From assembly GCF_019444005.1 (NCBI RefSeq), contig NZ_CP049304.1, forward strand, positions 1 to 64,000: a stretch of 64,000 nt of DNA, given 5' to 3'. Below are positions 51,484 through 61,167 of this stretch, in pieces. The translations under genes and the position numbers were made by a program. This DNA comes from Liquorilactobacillus nagelii DSM 13675 (GTDB taxonomy: Bacteria; Bacillota; Bacilli; Lactobacillales; Lactobacillaceae). The notes under the pieces were generated by a model. It was not told the DNA's origin and ran no database searches. It worked only from the letters and a program-made list of their open reading frames with translations. Position 1 is the stretch's first letter. Each line of letters opens with the position of its first letter.

Positions 51484-53421
51484 CTAAATTGATTCAGATT
51501 TATAAATACCTTTGTAAATCAGTGAGGTAAAATGAGCCGTTTGACCGTTTATCATTACTACTGCTGAGGTTAGTCGATAATTGACAGTCCGAGTAATTTC
51601 AATTGGTTGTGATCGAAGCTCATTATTTCTTAAAAAAATATGATACGATCCGGCTGCTATAATACCGGAGTATGAACCGCTGGATGTTAGCGAGTAACAC
51701 TGCTGGGTTTGGTCATTTATCAATTTTCCGGTTATTTGGGCTTTTGGCGGTACGGCGACTGAAAATTTGTTAATGTCATGATTGAAGATTATTTTTTGGG
51801 AAACAGATTTTCCCGGCAATAACCAACTGGTCTTAGCGTGGTATTGTGAAGAAAGCTGACTTCTTTGAGCGGCAATAATTTGGTTTGTTGCGGTATGCCA
51901 GCTGATTAGATTACTCAAAATGACAAGGTTGCAAAGTATGATCGCTCCAAATTTGGCAGTTAATGATTTTTTCCAAGTGAATCGCAATTCATATCCAGGT
52001 AAAGTATTGATAATCAGGAGTAAAGGCAATAGCACTTGACCATAACGGCTTTCAGCTTCCCAAATCAGTGTATAAAAGCTAATGTAGCCGACAGCAAGAA
52101 TAATTGCTAGTTCACGAATGGAATCAAGCTTGGAACGATACTTGAGCTGAAACAAGCAGCGGCTTAACCCGATCAAATAGAGCCAGATAAAGCTACTTCG
52201 CATAATTGCTTGGCTTAAGATGTGTACTGGCAGCTGCCATTTTAAATAGAATTTGGGAGCTTGGATAAAGCCGCCGGTGTAAGCGACTTGGAGGGTACTG
52301 ACATTTAATGAAACAGCAGCTTTTTCGACCCATTGCTGTAATATGCCACCAAGTCCCAAACTGTTTAAACGTTCTGGCAGAGCTTTTGCTAGATATTTTT
52401 GTCGGGTGGTCTTAGATGGTAAGCTAATCATTTTTTCAACGTCTGATGTGTTGTACATCCCGTGATCATGTGGATTATAACTCATCCAAACCCAATGAGT
52501 CAGCGGGAAACTATAGCGATTGTTAGCTTTAAAGCCGCTGACAGCGTTGACCGCGCTACTGGCAGGAAAGGCTGCAGCAAAAGCAAACCCAATGACGGCC
52601 AGCGGAATTATTAATTTTTTCAAGGATTGTTTTTTTTGCTGCAAGAGTAAGCTAAATGTTAAAAATAATCCGGCAACTGCTAAAATTATTAAATTAGGTT
52701 TAATTAGTTGACCACAAACAACTAGTCCGAACAAAATAACTGCATTGATAAACTGGGAACTTCTTTTTTGGGGCCAATCAGCCAGGAGTTTGAAAATCAG
52801 CAACAATATTACTAAAATTGGCAAGTCTGTGTAATAGACTTGCAGATAATAAGTGTAAGCAAATGGTGAAAATAAAAAAAATGCAGCTATTGCTAACATC
52901 TTGGCCGAATGTTTTGAAAATCTTTGGCAAGACTTAAAACTCAAAAAGATAAAACTGTCCACTGTTATCAAAGCTAGCAAGTGCAATGAGATATTTGTGG
53001 AAAGGTGAAAGATATTAGTCAGTTTTAACCATAAAGACAGAAAAAAGGTCAAAGAAACGTTATTCGAATAGCGCCAAAAATAGGTAGAATTATCCCAGTC
53101 AGGGCGATTTCGACTTAATAATTCAGCCTCATGTAGCACGCGAAAGGGGTCATGATAAACGGTTGCCGGGAAAAAAGTTAAAACTATTATTTGAATAATG
53201 AAAATCAAACCCATAATTGAATAGCAGATTTTGAGAGCTGTAGTTTGGGAAAGCGAATTTGCCCAGTGCTTAAAATTTGGCAGACAAAATCCGATTATTA
53301 AGCAAATTGCAATAACGATTAATGACGTGCTAATATTTGCTGGATAAAATAAATTTGAAACAATTCCGATAATTAAAGATATTCCCAAGCAAATTATAAA
53401 AAATTGTCTAAAAATTTTCAT
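51484..53421 (-). CDS. GT-C type membrane glycosyltransferase-like protein
   Basis: A 645-aa integral membrane protein with about a dozen helices. TVYHDPFRVLHEAELLSRN after the second helix carries the acidic residues typical of the first extracytoplasmic loop of GT-C (PMT/ArnT-like) glycosyltransferases, and YYLQVYYTDLPILVILLLIF continues the pattern. The C-terminal 100 residues form a soluble extracellular part with IFLRNNELRSQPIEITRTV. Such proteins transfer sugars from polyprenyl-phosphate donors to wall polymers or lipids. Donor and acceptor are unknown. AAGGAAGG precedes ATG 53421. Confidence 0.7.
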   Translation of the reverse strand: MKIFRQFFIICLGISLIIGIVSNLFYPANISTSLIVIAICLIIGFCLPNFKHWANSLSQTTALKICYSIMGLIFIIQIIVLTFFPATVYHDPFRVLHEAELLSRNRPDWDNSTYFWRYSNNVSLTFFLSLWLKLTNIFHLSTNISLHLLALITVDSFIFLSFKSCQRFSKHSAKMLAIAAFFLFSPFAYTYYLQVYYTDLPILVILLLIFKLLADWPQKRSSQFINAVILFGLVVCGQLIKPNLIILAVAGLFLTFSLLLQQKKQSLKKLIIPLAVIGFAFAAAFPASSAVNAVSGFKANNRYSFPLTHWVWMSYNPHDHGMYNTSDVEKMISLPSKTTRQKYLAKALPERLNSLGLGGILQQWVEKAAVSLNVSTLQVAYTGGFIQAPKFYLKWQLPVHILSQAIMRSSFIWLYLIGLSRCLFQLKYRSKLDSIRELAIILAVGYISFYTLIWEAESRYGQVLLPLLLIINTLPGYELRFTWKKSLTAKFGAIILCNLVILSNLISWHTATNQIIAAQRSQLSSQYHAKTSWLLPGKSVSQKIIFNHDINKFSVAVPPKAQITGKLINDQTQQCYSLTSSGSYSGIIAAGSYHIFLRNNELRSQPIEITRTVNYRLTSAVVMINGQTAHFTSLIYKGIYKSESI

Positions 53422-53495
53422 GAAGTATACCTTCCTTAACTAGCTGGTGAGCATGAGTAATTGTTAGTAGCAAATTTATTTTTCCCCTAACACAT

Positions 53496-54158
53496 TTATG
53501 GAGAAACAGTATCTGAAACAGCAGCGCTTTGTTTTGATTGAATGAATTTGAAATAAAGTAATCGTGAGAACTCCCACCAAGAAAGTGCGAAGAGAAAACT
53601 GCCACAGATATCACTGAAAAAATGAGCTCGTAGGTATAATCGTGTAAAGGCGATCAAAATCAGCCAACCGTTTGCCAACAGCACAGTTGTAAACTGAATT
53701 TCTTGATCCTGCAGCCAAGGCACAATCAAGCAGAGGATTGCTAGGACAACGATAGCTGTTGCAAAGGTGTGACCGCTGGGGAAGCTAAAGCCGCTGTCTG
53801 GAATAACTTCTTTCGTTGGACGGAAACGGTGGATTATTTCTTTGATTATTACGACAGCTGAACAGCCGCTGAGCTGAGTAAATATTAGCCAAGCGGCATG
53901 AGTCAGTCTGTGTTCTTTTAGCCAAATTAACAAAGCAATTATAATGGTCCAGCAAATTGCTAAAACAGGGCTGCCTAAAAGTGCAATTAGACTGATAATT
54001 TTTGTCGTTGTCGGTTTTACTTTAGGAGCAATTAAATATTGAGTAGTAGTATCAATGTTTTGAAGCCAAGCGGGCTCTAATTTAACGCTGATTGCTAAAA
54101 ATATAAATGCAACTGTTGCGAGACTGCCGATAACTAACCATGCTCTACTTTTTCTCAT
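53496..54158 (-). CDS. PAP2-family lipid phosphatase
   Basis: A 220-aa membrane phosphatase with six helices and the three PAP2 motifs: KEIIHRFRP, FSFPSGHTFA and TRLYLRAHFFSD (the usual SR is TR). It may recycle undecaprenyl pyrophosphate or dephosphorylate phosphatidate. ATG 54158 overlaps the end of the DedA gene by 14 nt, so the two are coupled; the GT-C gene follows 75 nt downstream. Confidence 0.88.
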   Translation of the reverse strand: MRKSRAWLVIGSLATVAFIFLAISVKLEPAWLQNIDTTTQYLIAPKVKPTTTKIISLIALLGSPVLAICWTIIIALLIWLKEHRLTHAAWLIFTQLSGCSAVVIIKEIIHRFRPTKEVIPDSGFSFPSGHTFATAIVVLAILCLIVPWLQDQEIQFTTVLLANGWLILIAFTRLYLRAHFFSDICGSFLFALSWWEFSRLLYFKFIQSKQSAAVSDTVSP

Positions 54159-54807
54159 TCAAATCATTTCCTTTTAAAGTCTTATGTGATGTTGTTAAGT
54201 TGATGTTTTTTTTGAATTTTATTAGCAAAATGGGCAGTAATGAAATTACGATAATTGCCATCATTAGCAATTCAAAATGGTTTTTCACAAGCGGAATATT
54301 TCCAAAAAAGTAGCCACTTAAAATGCCTAAGCTAACCCAGGCAATACCACCGCAGACATTGAAAAAAGCAAATGTATGATAGGGCATCTTGCTGATTCCA
54401 GCTGTGAATGGGACTAATGTTCGAATTATCGGGGCAAAACGCCCTAAAAGAACAGCATTTGAGCCATAACATTTAAAAAAATCGTTTGTTTTTCTTAGAT
54501 AGTTAGGCTTGATCCATTTTGACCATTTGGGTTTAGTGAGCGATTTACCAAAGTGGTTTCCAATTTCAAAGTTCAAACTATCGCCTAAAAAAGCGGCAAA
54601 TGAAAGTAAAATCAGCAATAACTCAACATTAAAAAATGAATGCGGCAGAGTGGCAATCGAACCACATAGGAACAATAAAGAGTCTCCTGGTAAAAACGGC
54701 ATTATTACCAGCCCAGTTTCGCACAGAATAATCAAAAAAATGATACTATATGCAACCCAACTACCCTGATCAGCCAAGCTAGTTACAAAGTTGTTTAAAT
54801 TCAACAT
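54145..54807 (-). CDS. DedA-family membrane protein
   Basis: A 220-aa protein. ETGLVIMPFLPGDSLLFLCGS and LLGRFAPIIRTLVPFTAGISKM with the conserved arginines are the DedA signature; GYFFGNIPLVKNHF follows. DedA members include flippases for undecaprenyl phosphate. Coupling with a PAP2 phosphatase and a GT-C protein suggests a small envelope-lipid unit. TGGAGGT precedes ATG 54807. Confidence 0.9.
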   Translation of the reverse strand: MLNLNNFVTSLADQGSWVAYSIIFLIILCETGLVIMPFLPGDSLLFLCGSIATLPHSFFNVELLLILLSFAAFLGDSLNFEIGNHFGKSLTKPKWSKWIKPNYLRKTNDFFKCYGSNAVLLGRFAPIIRTLVPFTAGISKMPYHTFAFFNVCGGIAWVSLGILSGYFFGNIPLVKNHFELLMMAIIVISLLPILLIKFKKNINLTTSHKTLKGNDLNEKK

Positions 54808-55337
54808 TAGTAGTAAAAAACCTCCATTTAGTAAGTTCGTTATTCAAAGACATTTCAAATTGCCTTTTAGTTCGTCATTTTTTCAGGTTTGAACTTTTTT
54901 TTAGATAATGCTCAAATTAGTTTGTTTAATGAAATAAGTTAGTTTTCAATTTTCCCAATAACTCAAAGCAGTTAACAAAGATGCGGTTGAACTGATCAAA
55001 AAATTTTTTGATGAATATTATTGATAAACAAGCACTATTACCATCCAAAGGAAAACAATTAAACATAGTAAGAAGCGGTACGGTTTGAACATCAAGCAAT
55101 GGCATGATCGAAATGATTAGAATGATGGTGATCGTTACCGATGTTTATTCATTTAAATAATCACTAACTAGTATTTACCGTGAAAATGAAGTTTAATAAT
55201 TTTATATTTTTATAAAATTAATTTAAAATCTAATTGGATTGTTTTTAGTCTATGGTTTTGTTGCTGTCTTAAAAAGGTCAGAGTACTGAGAGAATTCTAA
55301 AATTCTTTTAGAGTTGTGATGGATTAATTTTATCGAC
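54808..55337. other. 530-nt gap without an intact gene
   Basis: No frame with a plausible start is open over this stretch. Around 54975-55025 a short plus-strand frame (KDAVELIKKFFDEYY) ends in a stop and looks like decayed coding sequence, possibly from a transposase, but I cannot assign it. AT-rich sequence follows to 55337. Confidence 0.4.
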
Positions 55338-55375
55338 AAAAAAAAGCCCTAGCTGATTGGCATAATAGCTAAGGC
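55338..55375 (-). terminator. terminator of the two-component system
   Basis: On the minus strand GCCTTAGCT pairs with AGCTAGGGC, followed by T8. Confidence 0.8.
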
Positions 55376-55405
55376 AAAAATTAAATTCTTTTAGAAAGCA
55401 GTTTT

Positions 55406-56767
55406 TTATAAATTTAAGATTAAAGAGAAAATACTTCCTTGAGGATGATTATCTTCGACAATTAGTTGGGAATGATTCAGTAAGGATAGCTGTTGTGCAA
55501 TAGCTAAACCCAATCCGGTTCCAGCAATTGTACCTCGAACATCACTTGCCCGATAAAATCTTTCAAAAATATGTTTTTTATCTTGAGCAGCAATTCCTAT
55601 GCCGTGATCAGCAACTTGAATAATTATTTGGTCAGCCTCTTTTTTTAAGCTTAATTCAATTACAGAATCTTTAGCTGAGTATTTGCTGGCATTTGTCAAA
55701 AGAATAATAATGATTTGGGAAATGCTTTTAGAATGTCCGGTTATTTTAACCTGAGCTGGGATCCGGGTGATTATCTTTTGTGGTGCAAGCTGAGCGATCT
55801 CTTGAGCAATCTGTTGGAGGGATGCACTGAGATCATAATTATGATAAATCAAAGTCATCTTATCAGCACGCGATAGTGCCAGCAGATCATCTATTAAAAT
55901 TGACATTTGTTCCGATTCTTTATAAATATAATGCAGTGAATCTTGAACGATCTCCGGATGGTCACGACCATGTCTCTTGATTAATTGAACATGGCTGCGG
56001 ATAGTTGCGATTGGAGTTCGCAACTCATGCGCCGCATTTGCAACAAAGTCTTTTTCTTTTTTGGTTTTACTGTACAAATTTGTCAATAAACGATTAAAGC
56101 TGAGTGCTAAATTTTTCACTTCTGTAGGAGTTTCTGGGACCGGCAACTTATCGACAGTTTGAATTTTTTTGATAGAAATCGTTTCTGCTGTTTTGGTCAG
56201 CTGGCTTAGCGGACCAGTTAACCGCTGAGCAATTACGCGAATATAGAGTGGAAGTGTCAGTAAGATTAAGACTAAAACAACCGCTGTGATAATAATTACT
56301 CTTTCCAGAATTTCCAACTGGGAATTTAATTTTGTCCATAGACCATAACTGATTCCCTTAGCATGGCCGGTATTATAGAGCAAAAAACCAACATGTGGTC
56401 GATAGTATAATCCATGAATGAAAAAAATTTTTTGCGGCTTAATTTTTAATAGTGACCGAGTACCTGGTGAATAGTAGTTTTGCGTTGTAATATGTCGGCG
56501 AGTATTTCGAACTCGGACATAACTGGTACTGGTGTCCAACAGGCTGTTGAAGCGCCACTGTTTCCAGTCATGATCACTATCAATTACTGTTCGCTTTAAG
56601 CTTTTAATAATATTATTTGAAGTTGTTCGACTGGTTTCAAGCAGTTGATGACCGACAGCTACACTGGTAATAATACTGAAACCTACAATGACTACCGTTA
56701 GCAGCAGGAGAAAGCTTCGCAGCATGATTGAATCGCTGTTTTGATTTTTCTTTAAATGAGTCCGCAT
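55406..56767 (-). CDS. sensor histidine kinase
   Basis: A 453-aa membrane kinase: helix at about 16-40, an extracytoplasmic sensor of about 115 residues, a second helix at about 156-176, HAMP, then HisKA with NAAHELRTPIATI (phospho-acceptor H247) and HATPase with LLTNASKYSAKD, DHGIGIAAQDKKHIFERFYR and GTGLGLAIAQQL. The response regulator gene ends 17 nt before its start. The pair is divergent from a flavin-based redox operon, which may be its target. Signal unknown. Confidence 0.92.
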   Translation of the reverse strand: MRTHLKKNQNSDSIMLRSFLLLLTVVIVGFSIITSVAVGHQLLETSRTTSNNIIKSLKRTVIDSDHDWKQWRFNSLLDTSTSYVRVRNTRRHITTQNYYSPGTRSLLKIKPQKIFFIHGLYYRPHVGFLLYNTGHAKGISYGLWTKLNSQLEILERVIIITAVVLVLILLTLPLYIRVIAQRLTGPLSQLTKTAETISIKKIQTVDKLPVPETPTEVKNLALSFNRLLTNLYSKTKKEKDFVANAAHELRTPIATIRSHVQLIKRHGRDHPEIVQDSLHYIYKESEQMSILIDDLLALSRADKMTLIYHNYDLSASLQQIAQEIAQLAPQKIITRIPAQVKITGHSKSISQIIIILLTNASKYSAKDSVIELSLKKEADQIIIQVADHGIGIAAQDKKHIFERFYRASDVRGTIAGTGLGLAIAQQLSLLNHSQLIVEDNHPQGSIFSLILNL

Positions 56768-56784
56768 TTAAAATTCACTTCCTA

Positions 56785-57474
56785 TCAGTCATCCGTTAAG
56801 GAGTAGCCAACACCTCTAATGGTGTGAATTAATTTTTTGCATTCAGGAAACTTATCAATTTTGTTTCGTAAGTAGCGGATATATACATCCACGATATTCG
56901 GATCGCCTTCAAATTCACTTCCCCAAACTAAGTCCAATAATTCATTTCGGGTAAAAACTTTGCCGGTTACTTTAAACATTTCGGTTAGTAAGTTGTATTC
57001 CCGTTGGGTCAATTGGATGTTATGTTTGCCGCGGCTAATTCGACGTTTTTGGGTGTCCAAGGTTAGATCATCCAACTGATAAATTTGGTAACTAGCCAAT
57101 GTTTGCCTTGGTCGCCGTAAAACGGCAGTTATTCTAGCTAACAATTCTTCAATGTCGAATGGTTTAGTAACATAGTCGTCAGCACCCCCAGTTAAGCCAG
57201 CAACTTTATCTCCAGTATAGTCGCGAGCAGTTAGCATGATAATTGGTACATCATAGTCGCGTCTGATTCGTCTGAGAACACCCAATCCGTCCAATTTAGG
57301 CAACATCCAGTCTAAGATGATCAAGTCGATTAAATGCCGGTTTTTATTGAAAGCAGTTAAAGCTGCCAAACCGTCAGTGGCAGTTAAAACTTGATAATTT
57401 TCAAATTGCAATTCTTTTTTTAAAGAAGCTACTAAGCCAGGTTCATCTTCGACTAACAAAACAGTTTTGTTCAT
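56785..57474 (-). CDS. OmpR-family response regulator
   Basis: A 229-aa regulator: receiver domain with acidic pair ED at 9-11, phospho-acceptor D55 (LIILDWMLPKLDG), LTARD and YVTKPFD; then an OmpR/PhoB winged helix (QLTQREYNLLTEMFKVTGKVF; DVYIRYLRNKID; TIRGVGYSL). First gene of the minus-strand pair. It may control its own promoter and that of the FMN-binding protein gene across the 262-nt divergent gap. Confidence 0.93.
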   Translation of the reverse strand: MNKTVLLVEDEPGLVASLKKELQFENYQVLTATDGLAALTAFNKNRHLIDLIILDWMLPKLDGLGVLRRIRRDYDVPIIMLTARDYTGDKVAGLTGGADDYVTKPFDIEELLARITAVLRRPRQTLASYQIYQLDDLTLDTQKRRISRGKHNIQLTQREYNLLTEMFKVTGKVFTRNELLDLVWGSEFEGDPNIVDVYIRYLRNKIDKFPECKKLIHTIRGVGYSLTDD

Positions 57475-57736
57475 TAAATAAATCCCTCCAAAATAATTCT
57501 AAATACTAATGGATTAAGCGTCGAAATCAATAATGTGTTTAATTTGAAAAGTTTAATTTTTTGATAAAGATAATTATTGTTTTTTTCTTCAAATGCTATT
57601 ATACCAGTTACTTGCCAGTAGTTTCTGAGGTTTTCTCAGACAGTTTTCATAAATTGTAAGTAGTTCCACAGCATAATTTAGCATATTATCTAAAAAAAGG
57701 AATTAATTAGCTTGTGTTTGAAGGCGAGGAATAATT
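57475..57736. promoter_or_regulatory. divergent region between response regulator and flavin operon
   Basis: Contains CTGAG-N5-CTCAG (57625-57639) and GTTTTCT followed 12 nt later by GTTTTCA, a spacing reminiscent of OmpR-type direct repeats. TATTAT at 57684-57689 is a possible -10 for the plus-strand operon. No reliable -35. Confidence 0.35.
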
Positions 57737-58207
57737 ATGTGTCGTAAAGTAGCAGCAGTTTTTTTATCTTTAGCCATTGCAGTAGCAATGGCTTTGGATG
57801 GTTATTTTGTGTTCTTTCAGCCGCTAAGCAGCAAAAAGAGTACGATAAGCAGCACAAGTACAGCTGCAAGTACGAGTTTGAGCAATGCAACAGCTTCCAG
57901 TCAACCTGGAAGTCAGCAAACGTATAAAGATGGTGAATATGTCGGCAAGAGTACGGCAACTGCGTGGGGAAATGTGCAGTTAAAAGTTAAAATCACTAAT
58001 AGCAAGATTAGTCAGATTACTGTACTCAAATATCCAGACACACATTCACATTCGGTTGAGGTAAATCAGCAGTCCCTGCCGATTTACAAGCAAGAAGCAC
58101 TAAAGAAACAATCTGCAAGTATTAATCAAGTTTCCGGAGCAACTGAAACTTGGAAAGGTTTTACTGGCTCTTTACAGAGCGCATTAATGCAAGCACGGCA
58201 AGCTTAA
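57737..58207 (+). CDS. membrane-anchored FMN-binding domain protein
   Basis: A 156-aa extracytoplasmic protein. A basic N-terminus and a hydrophobic helix (about residues 5-28) act as signal anchor, followed by a Ser/Thr-rich linker (about 31-62) and an FMN_bind domain. VSGATETWKGF holds the SGAT flavinylation motif, with T136 as the likely FMN attachment point. The next gene encodes the flavin transferase ApbE, which would attach it. Expected role: extracellular electron carrier. Confidence 0.88.
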   Translation: MCRKVAAVFLSLAIAVAMALDGYFVFFQPLSSKKSTISSTSTAASTSLSNATASSQPGSQQTYKDGEYVGKSTATAWGNVQLKVKITNSKISQITVLKYPDTHSHSVEVNQQSLPIYKQEALKKQSASINQVSGATETWKGFTGSLQSALMQARQA

Positions 58208-58235
58208 ATATCATAATTGATCGGAGATGATTAAC

Positions 58236-59039
58236 ATGGGACCAAAACAACTAGACTACCAATTTTATGATCGGTTAATCAACGAGATGAATTTGCCATT
58301 TACCTTAACACTTGTTTGTGAAAAAAATTCACCAAGTATTGAGCAAGAAGTTAATCAATTAGCAAAACAGATCCAGCAGAATTTACAAGATATTGACCGA
58401 ATCTTTTCACCATTTAAACAAGATTCATTATTAAAAAAATATCAGCAAGGTGACTTGCAAGTAATGCAAAATAAAAGCTTCCGAACGGTTTTTGGGCTGG
58501 CTGAGATGGCGGCTAAGCTGACAACCGGTTTCTTTGATCCTTATTATGCAGCTAAATATGATCCAACCGGTTTAGTTAAGGGATGGTCCATTGAAGAAAT
58601 CTTTAATAAATTACTGGTTCCATTTCTGCTACAGCATAGTCAAGTTGTCGGTATTTCGTTAAATGGCGGTGGTGATTTGCAATTTAGGACCCGGGCTGAT
58701 AGTGCTTTTTATTGGGAAGTTGGAATTGAAAATCCTAACAACTTGCAAAAGTTAAGTGCTGTCTATCAAATGAAGGATGGGGCGATTGCTACTTCTGGTT
58801 TCAGTAAACGCGGACAACATATTGCCAATTTAACAGATCACTCATTGTTACAAGCAACAATTATTACTGATAGTTTGACCTGGGCAGATATCTGGGCAAC
58901 GGCGGCACTGACAGCTGGTCGGCAAAATTTTCTTGAGCTTTTAAAAACAAACCAATTAAGTGGAGTATTGATTACGCCGACAAGTACAATTCCATTTTCA
59001 AAAGGGAGGCTAGCAGATGCTGCGGAAAATTCAATATAA
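58236..59039 (+). CDS. apbE: FAD:protein FMN transferase
   Basis: Transfers FMN from FAD to the threonine of SGAT-type motifs. The 267-aa protein has LNGGGDLQFRTR, SGFSKRG and TDSLTWADIWATAAL, with the metal-binding residues of ApbE. No lipoprotein signal is seen, so it probably works in the cytoplasm or is exported another way. ATG 58236 lies 9 nt after GGAG; the ATG at 58227 touches that motif. It overlaps the reductase gene by 23 nt. Its likely substrate is the preceding FMN-binding protein. Confidence 0.88.
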   Translation: MGPKQLDYQFYDRLINEMNLPFTLTLVCEKNSPSIEQEVNQLAKQIQQNLQDIDRIFSPFKQDSLLKKYQQGDLQVMQNKSFRTVFGLAEMAAKLTTGFFDPYYAAKYDPTGLVKGWSIEEIFNKLLVPFLLQHSQVVGISLNGGGDLQFRTRADSAFYWEVGIENPNNLQKLSAVYQMKDGAIATSGFSKRGQHIANLTDHSLLQATIITDSLTWADIWATAALTAGRQNFLELLKTNQLSGVLITPTSTIPFSKGRLADAAENSI

Positions 59040-60312
59040 ACTAATCCTTTTTTGGTTTAGTTTCTTCTTTATTATTCCACTTCCTTTTATTCAGACACTG
59101 GCTGAGGGACTGCAGGGTGTGTCTTCGAATGAAGCTGTAGCGATTTATAGTGGGGCAATTGCCTACGCTTGGATGCTGGCAGTTGTTTATCTAAGTACTA
59201 AACCGCGTTGGTTGGACCGGTTAATTGGTCTTCCGAGCATTTACCAGCTTCATGGAATATTAGCATTGGCAGCTTTAGCGTTGTCTTGGTTACACAAGAT
59301 CGGATTGACTTCAAGTGGTTTAATTAAGCAAACCGGTAATTTGGCGCTATTCATTTTAATCGGGACAATTAGTTATTCGTTGCTGTTTTTAGCTGGTTGG
59401 TTGACTAGTCGCTGGTTTTGGTTGAGAAAATTCAAGCAGAGTCTTGAAATTATTTTTAAACATGAAGTTACAATGTGGATTCATAAATTATTGCTTGTAG
59501 CAGTAGTTTTAGTCTTCATTCACGTGCAGTTGATAGACTATATTACTTCAATTACTCCATTTATGATTTGGTTTAATGGTCTAAGTTTGCTAGCAGCAGT
59601 CAGTTATCTGTTTAGTAAAGTAAGCTGGTATGGCCGTAAAGGACAGGCTGAAGTTAAATTAATTCGTAATTTATCGCTATCAGATCAGATCCAAGAATTA
59701 ACTTTAGGCGGCCAGCAAAGCCAGCAGCTTGATTTGCAAGCAGGAGATTTTGTTTTCTTAGCTTTTCCAAGTGTGCCGCAACTGCGAGAACTGCATCCTT
59801 TTTCGTTAGTAAGTCTGCCCAATCGAGTGGGAGAATTCAAATTAACTATTCGAGCTGACGGTGATTTTACTTCACAACTGAAAAAAATCAAGGTTGGAAC
59901 GCCAGTTAAGGTTATGGGTGGCTTTGGTCGCTATCAAGAATTTATCGATGAACACAAGCAAATTGTTAATTTAGTTATGATTACTGGTGGAATCGGAGCA
60001 ACACCGTTATTTTCCTTAATCCCCGAAAATTTTTCACGTCAGATTTATCTATTTTACTCGGCTCACCAGGAGAGCGACTTATTGTATCGAAAACAATTAA
60101 GTCAGTGGAATCAAAGTGCTAACTTTACTGGGTATTGGCAGGAAGGGAGATTTGCGGATAATTTTATTTTAAGCCGGTTGCCGAAAAATTGGGAAAGACA
60201 AACGTTATTTTTGCTTAGCGGCCCAGTACCGCTAATTCATCATTGGGAACGAGTATTAGCTCATGCTCACGTCAGCAGTAAAAATATCTTTAAAGAAGAA
60301 TTCAGCTGGTAG
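59017..60312 (+). CDS. ferric reductase-like transmembrane flavohaem oxidoreductase
   Basis: A 431-aa protein with six N-terminal helices carrying two histidine pairs (H79 and H93; H156 and H169) suited to two b haems, then a ferredoxin-reductase-like module: FAD motif LHPFSLVSLP and NADPH motif MITGGIGATPLFSLI. It would move electrons from NAD(P)H across the membrane, probably to the flavinylated protein encoded two genes upstream. ATG 59017 lies inside apbE, preceded by AGGG. Haem must be available for this enzyme, which many lactobacilli take up from the medium. Confidence 0.87.
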   Translation: MLRKIQYKLILFWFSFFFIIPLPFIQTLAEGLQGVSSNEAVAIYSGAIAYAWMLAVVYLSTKPRWLDRLIGLPSIYQLHGILALAALALSWLHKIGLTSSGLIKQTGNLALFILIGTISYSLLFLAGWLTSRWFWLRKFKQSLEIIFKHEVTMWIHKLLLVAVVLVFIHVQLIDYITSITPFMIWFNGLSLLAAVSYLFSKVSWYGRKGQAEVKLIRNLSLSDQIQELTLGGQQSQQLDLQAGDFVFLAFPSVPQLRELHPFSLVSLPNRVGEFKLTIRADGDFTSQLKKIKVGTPVKVMGGFGRYQEFIDEHKQIVNLVMITGGIGATPLFSLIPENFSRQIYLFYSAHQESDLLYRKQLSQWNQSANFTGYWQEGRFADNFILSRLPKNWERQTLFLLSGPVPLIHHWERVLAHAHVSSKNIFKEEFSW

Positions 60313-60370
60313 TTTTGTTAACTGTTTTTTGACGTACATTTAGATACCAGAGATATTTGGAAATACATCG

Positions 60371-60398
60371 AGTCCGGGATTTTTCCCGAACTTTTTTT
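60371..60398 (+). terminator. terminator after the flavin operon
   Basis: GTCCGGG pairs with CCCGAAC (one mismatch), then T7. Confidence 0.78.
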
Positions 60399-60465
60399 GT
60401 TTAAACAGAACAGCCGGTAGGGCAAATAAATGTTTAATTATTGTTAATGATTATTGCAGACTTGA

Positions 60466-60823
60466 TCATGACGTAAACAAGTACACACTAACTGTCTTAA
60501 AGGCATACATAAAGCAGTCAATACGGTTCGTACGCAGCTCATGATTGAGAGCCATTTTAAACAGTTTGAAAAAAAGCCAACAAGATGTTTTCAAATCCGT
60601 AAAGTGGGATTTTTGAGGGGCTTTATCAAGAAGAATATGACTGTTTTCGACAAAGTATTGACTGAAAAAGAGACAGTCAAAATTACGTTGTTGAATGGGT
60701 GTCACGCAATGGTTTGACAACTTCGAGTAATTAAGAATGGCAATATCTGTCTGTGATTTTCCAACTTTGAAATTTGCTTTGATTTTTCCTCTTTCTTCAG
60801 GCGTGAGTTGTAAATGGAGCTAG
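60466..60823 (-). pseudogene. decayed IS30-like transposase fragment
   Basis: The minus-strand frame from about 60823 is open for 119 codons but has no start codon. Its first part (LQLTPEERGKIKANFKVGKS, then QTDIAILNYSKLS) resembles the N-terminal helix-turn-helix of IS30-family transposases; the rest is not recognisable. Part of it (60543-60591) recurs near 51261. No terminal repeats were found. Confidence 0.4.
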
Positions 60824-60842
60824 TATAGATTTTGGACAATTT

Positions 60843-61079
60843 TTGGTAGAACATCTTTGTCAGCCTCTATGGCTACAAAATATGATTTTATTTCTTTGTC
60901 GAAATGGAGAAAAGGTAAAATATCTTACCAGCAGATGTGGTGTTTCAGATGAAAATATTTATCTTTGGATTAAACATTATTCTAAAGATAAACAAACGAA
61001 CGCCAGTCAGGATAAATATCTCAAGTTGAAAAGAATTATCAAAAAATTCAAAAAAGGCAACCCAATAATTGAAACATAA
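60843..61079 (+). pseudogene. IS3-type OrfA remnant
   Basis: The frame GEKVKYLTSRCGVSDENIYL, then WIKHYSKDK, has the helix-turn-helix of IS3-family OrfA proteins. The expected N-terminus (MATKYDF, at about 60869) lies in another frame, and the fragment ends early without an OrfB. It is a dead remnant just upstream of the zinc-starvation ribosomal cluster. Confidence 0.5.
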
Positions 61080-61167
61080 ATATAAATAATTCCCCTAATA
61101 TCTATTCTACAGATACTAGAGGTATGCCTCAAATAGCAGGGTCTTTTTTTCTGAGCTGTATTTTAAA

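Noticed and set aside
53408..53614. Minus-strand 68-aa frame between the GT-C and PAP2 genes
   Set aside because: It is another frame of the PAP2 3' end running into the gap, with no similarity and no proper start.
60466..60720. Minus-strand 84-aa frame as a functional gene
   Set aside because: It is part of a longer frame that has no start and looks like a decayed transposase; no ribosome binding site.
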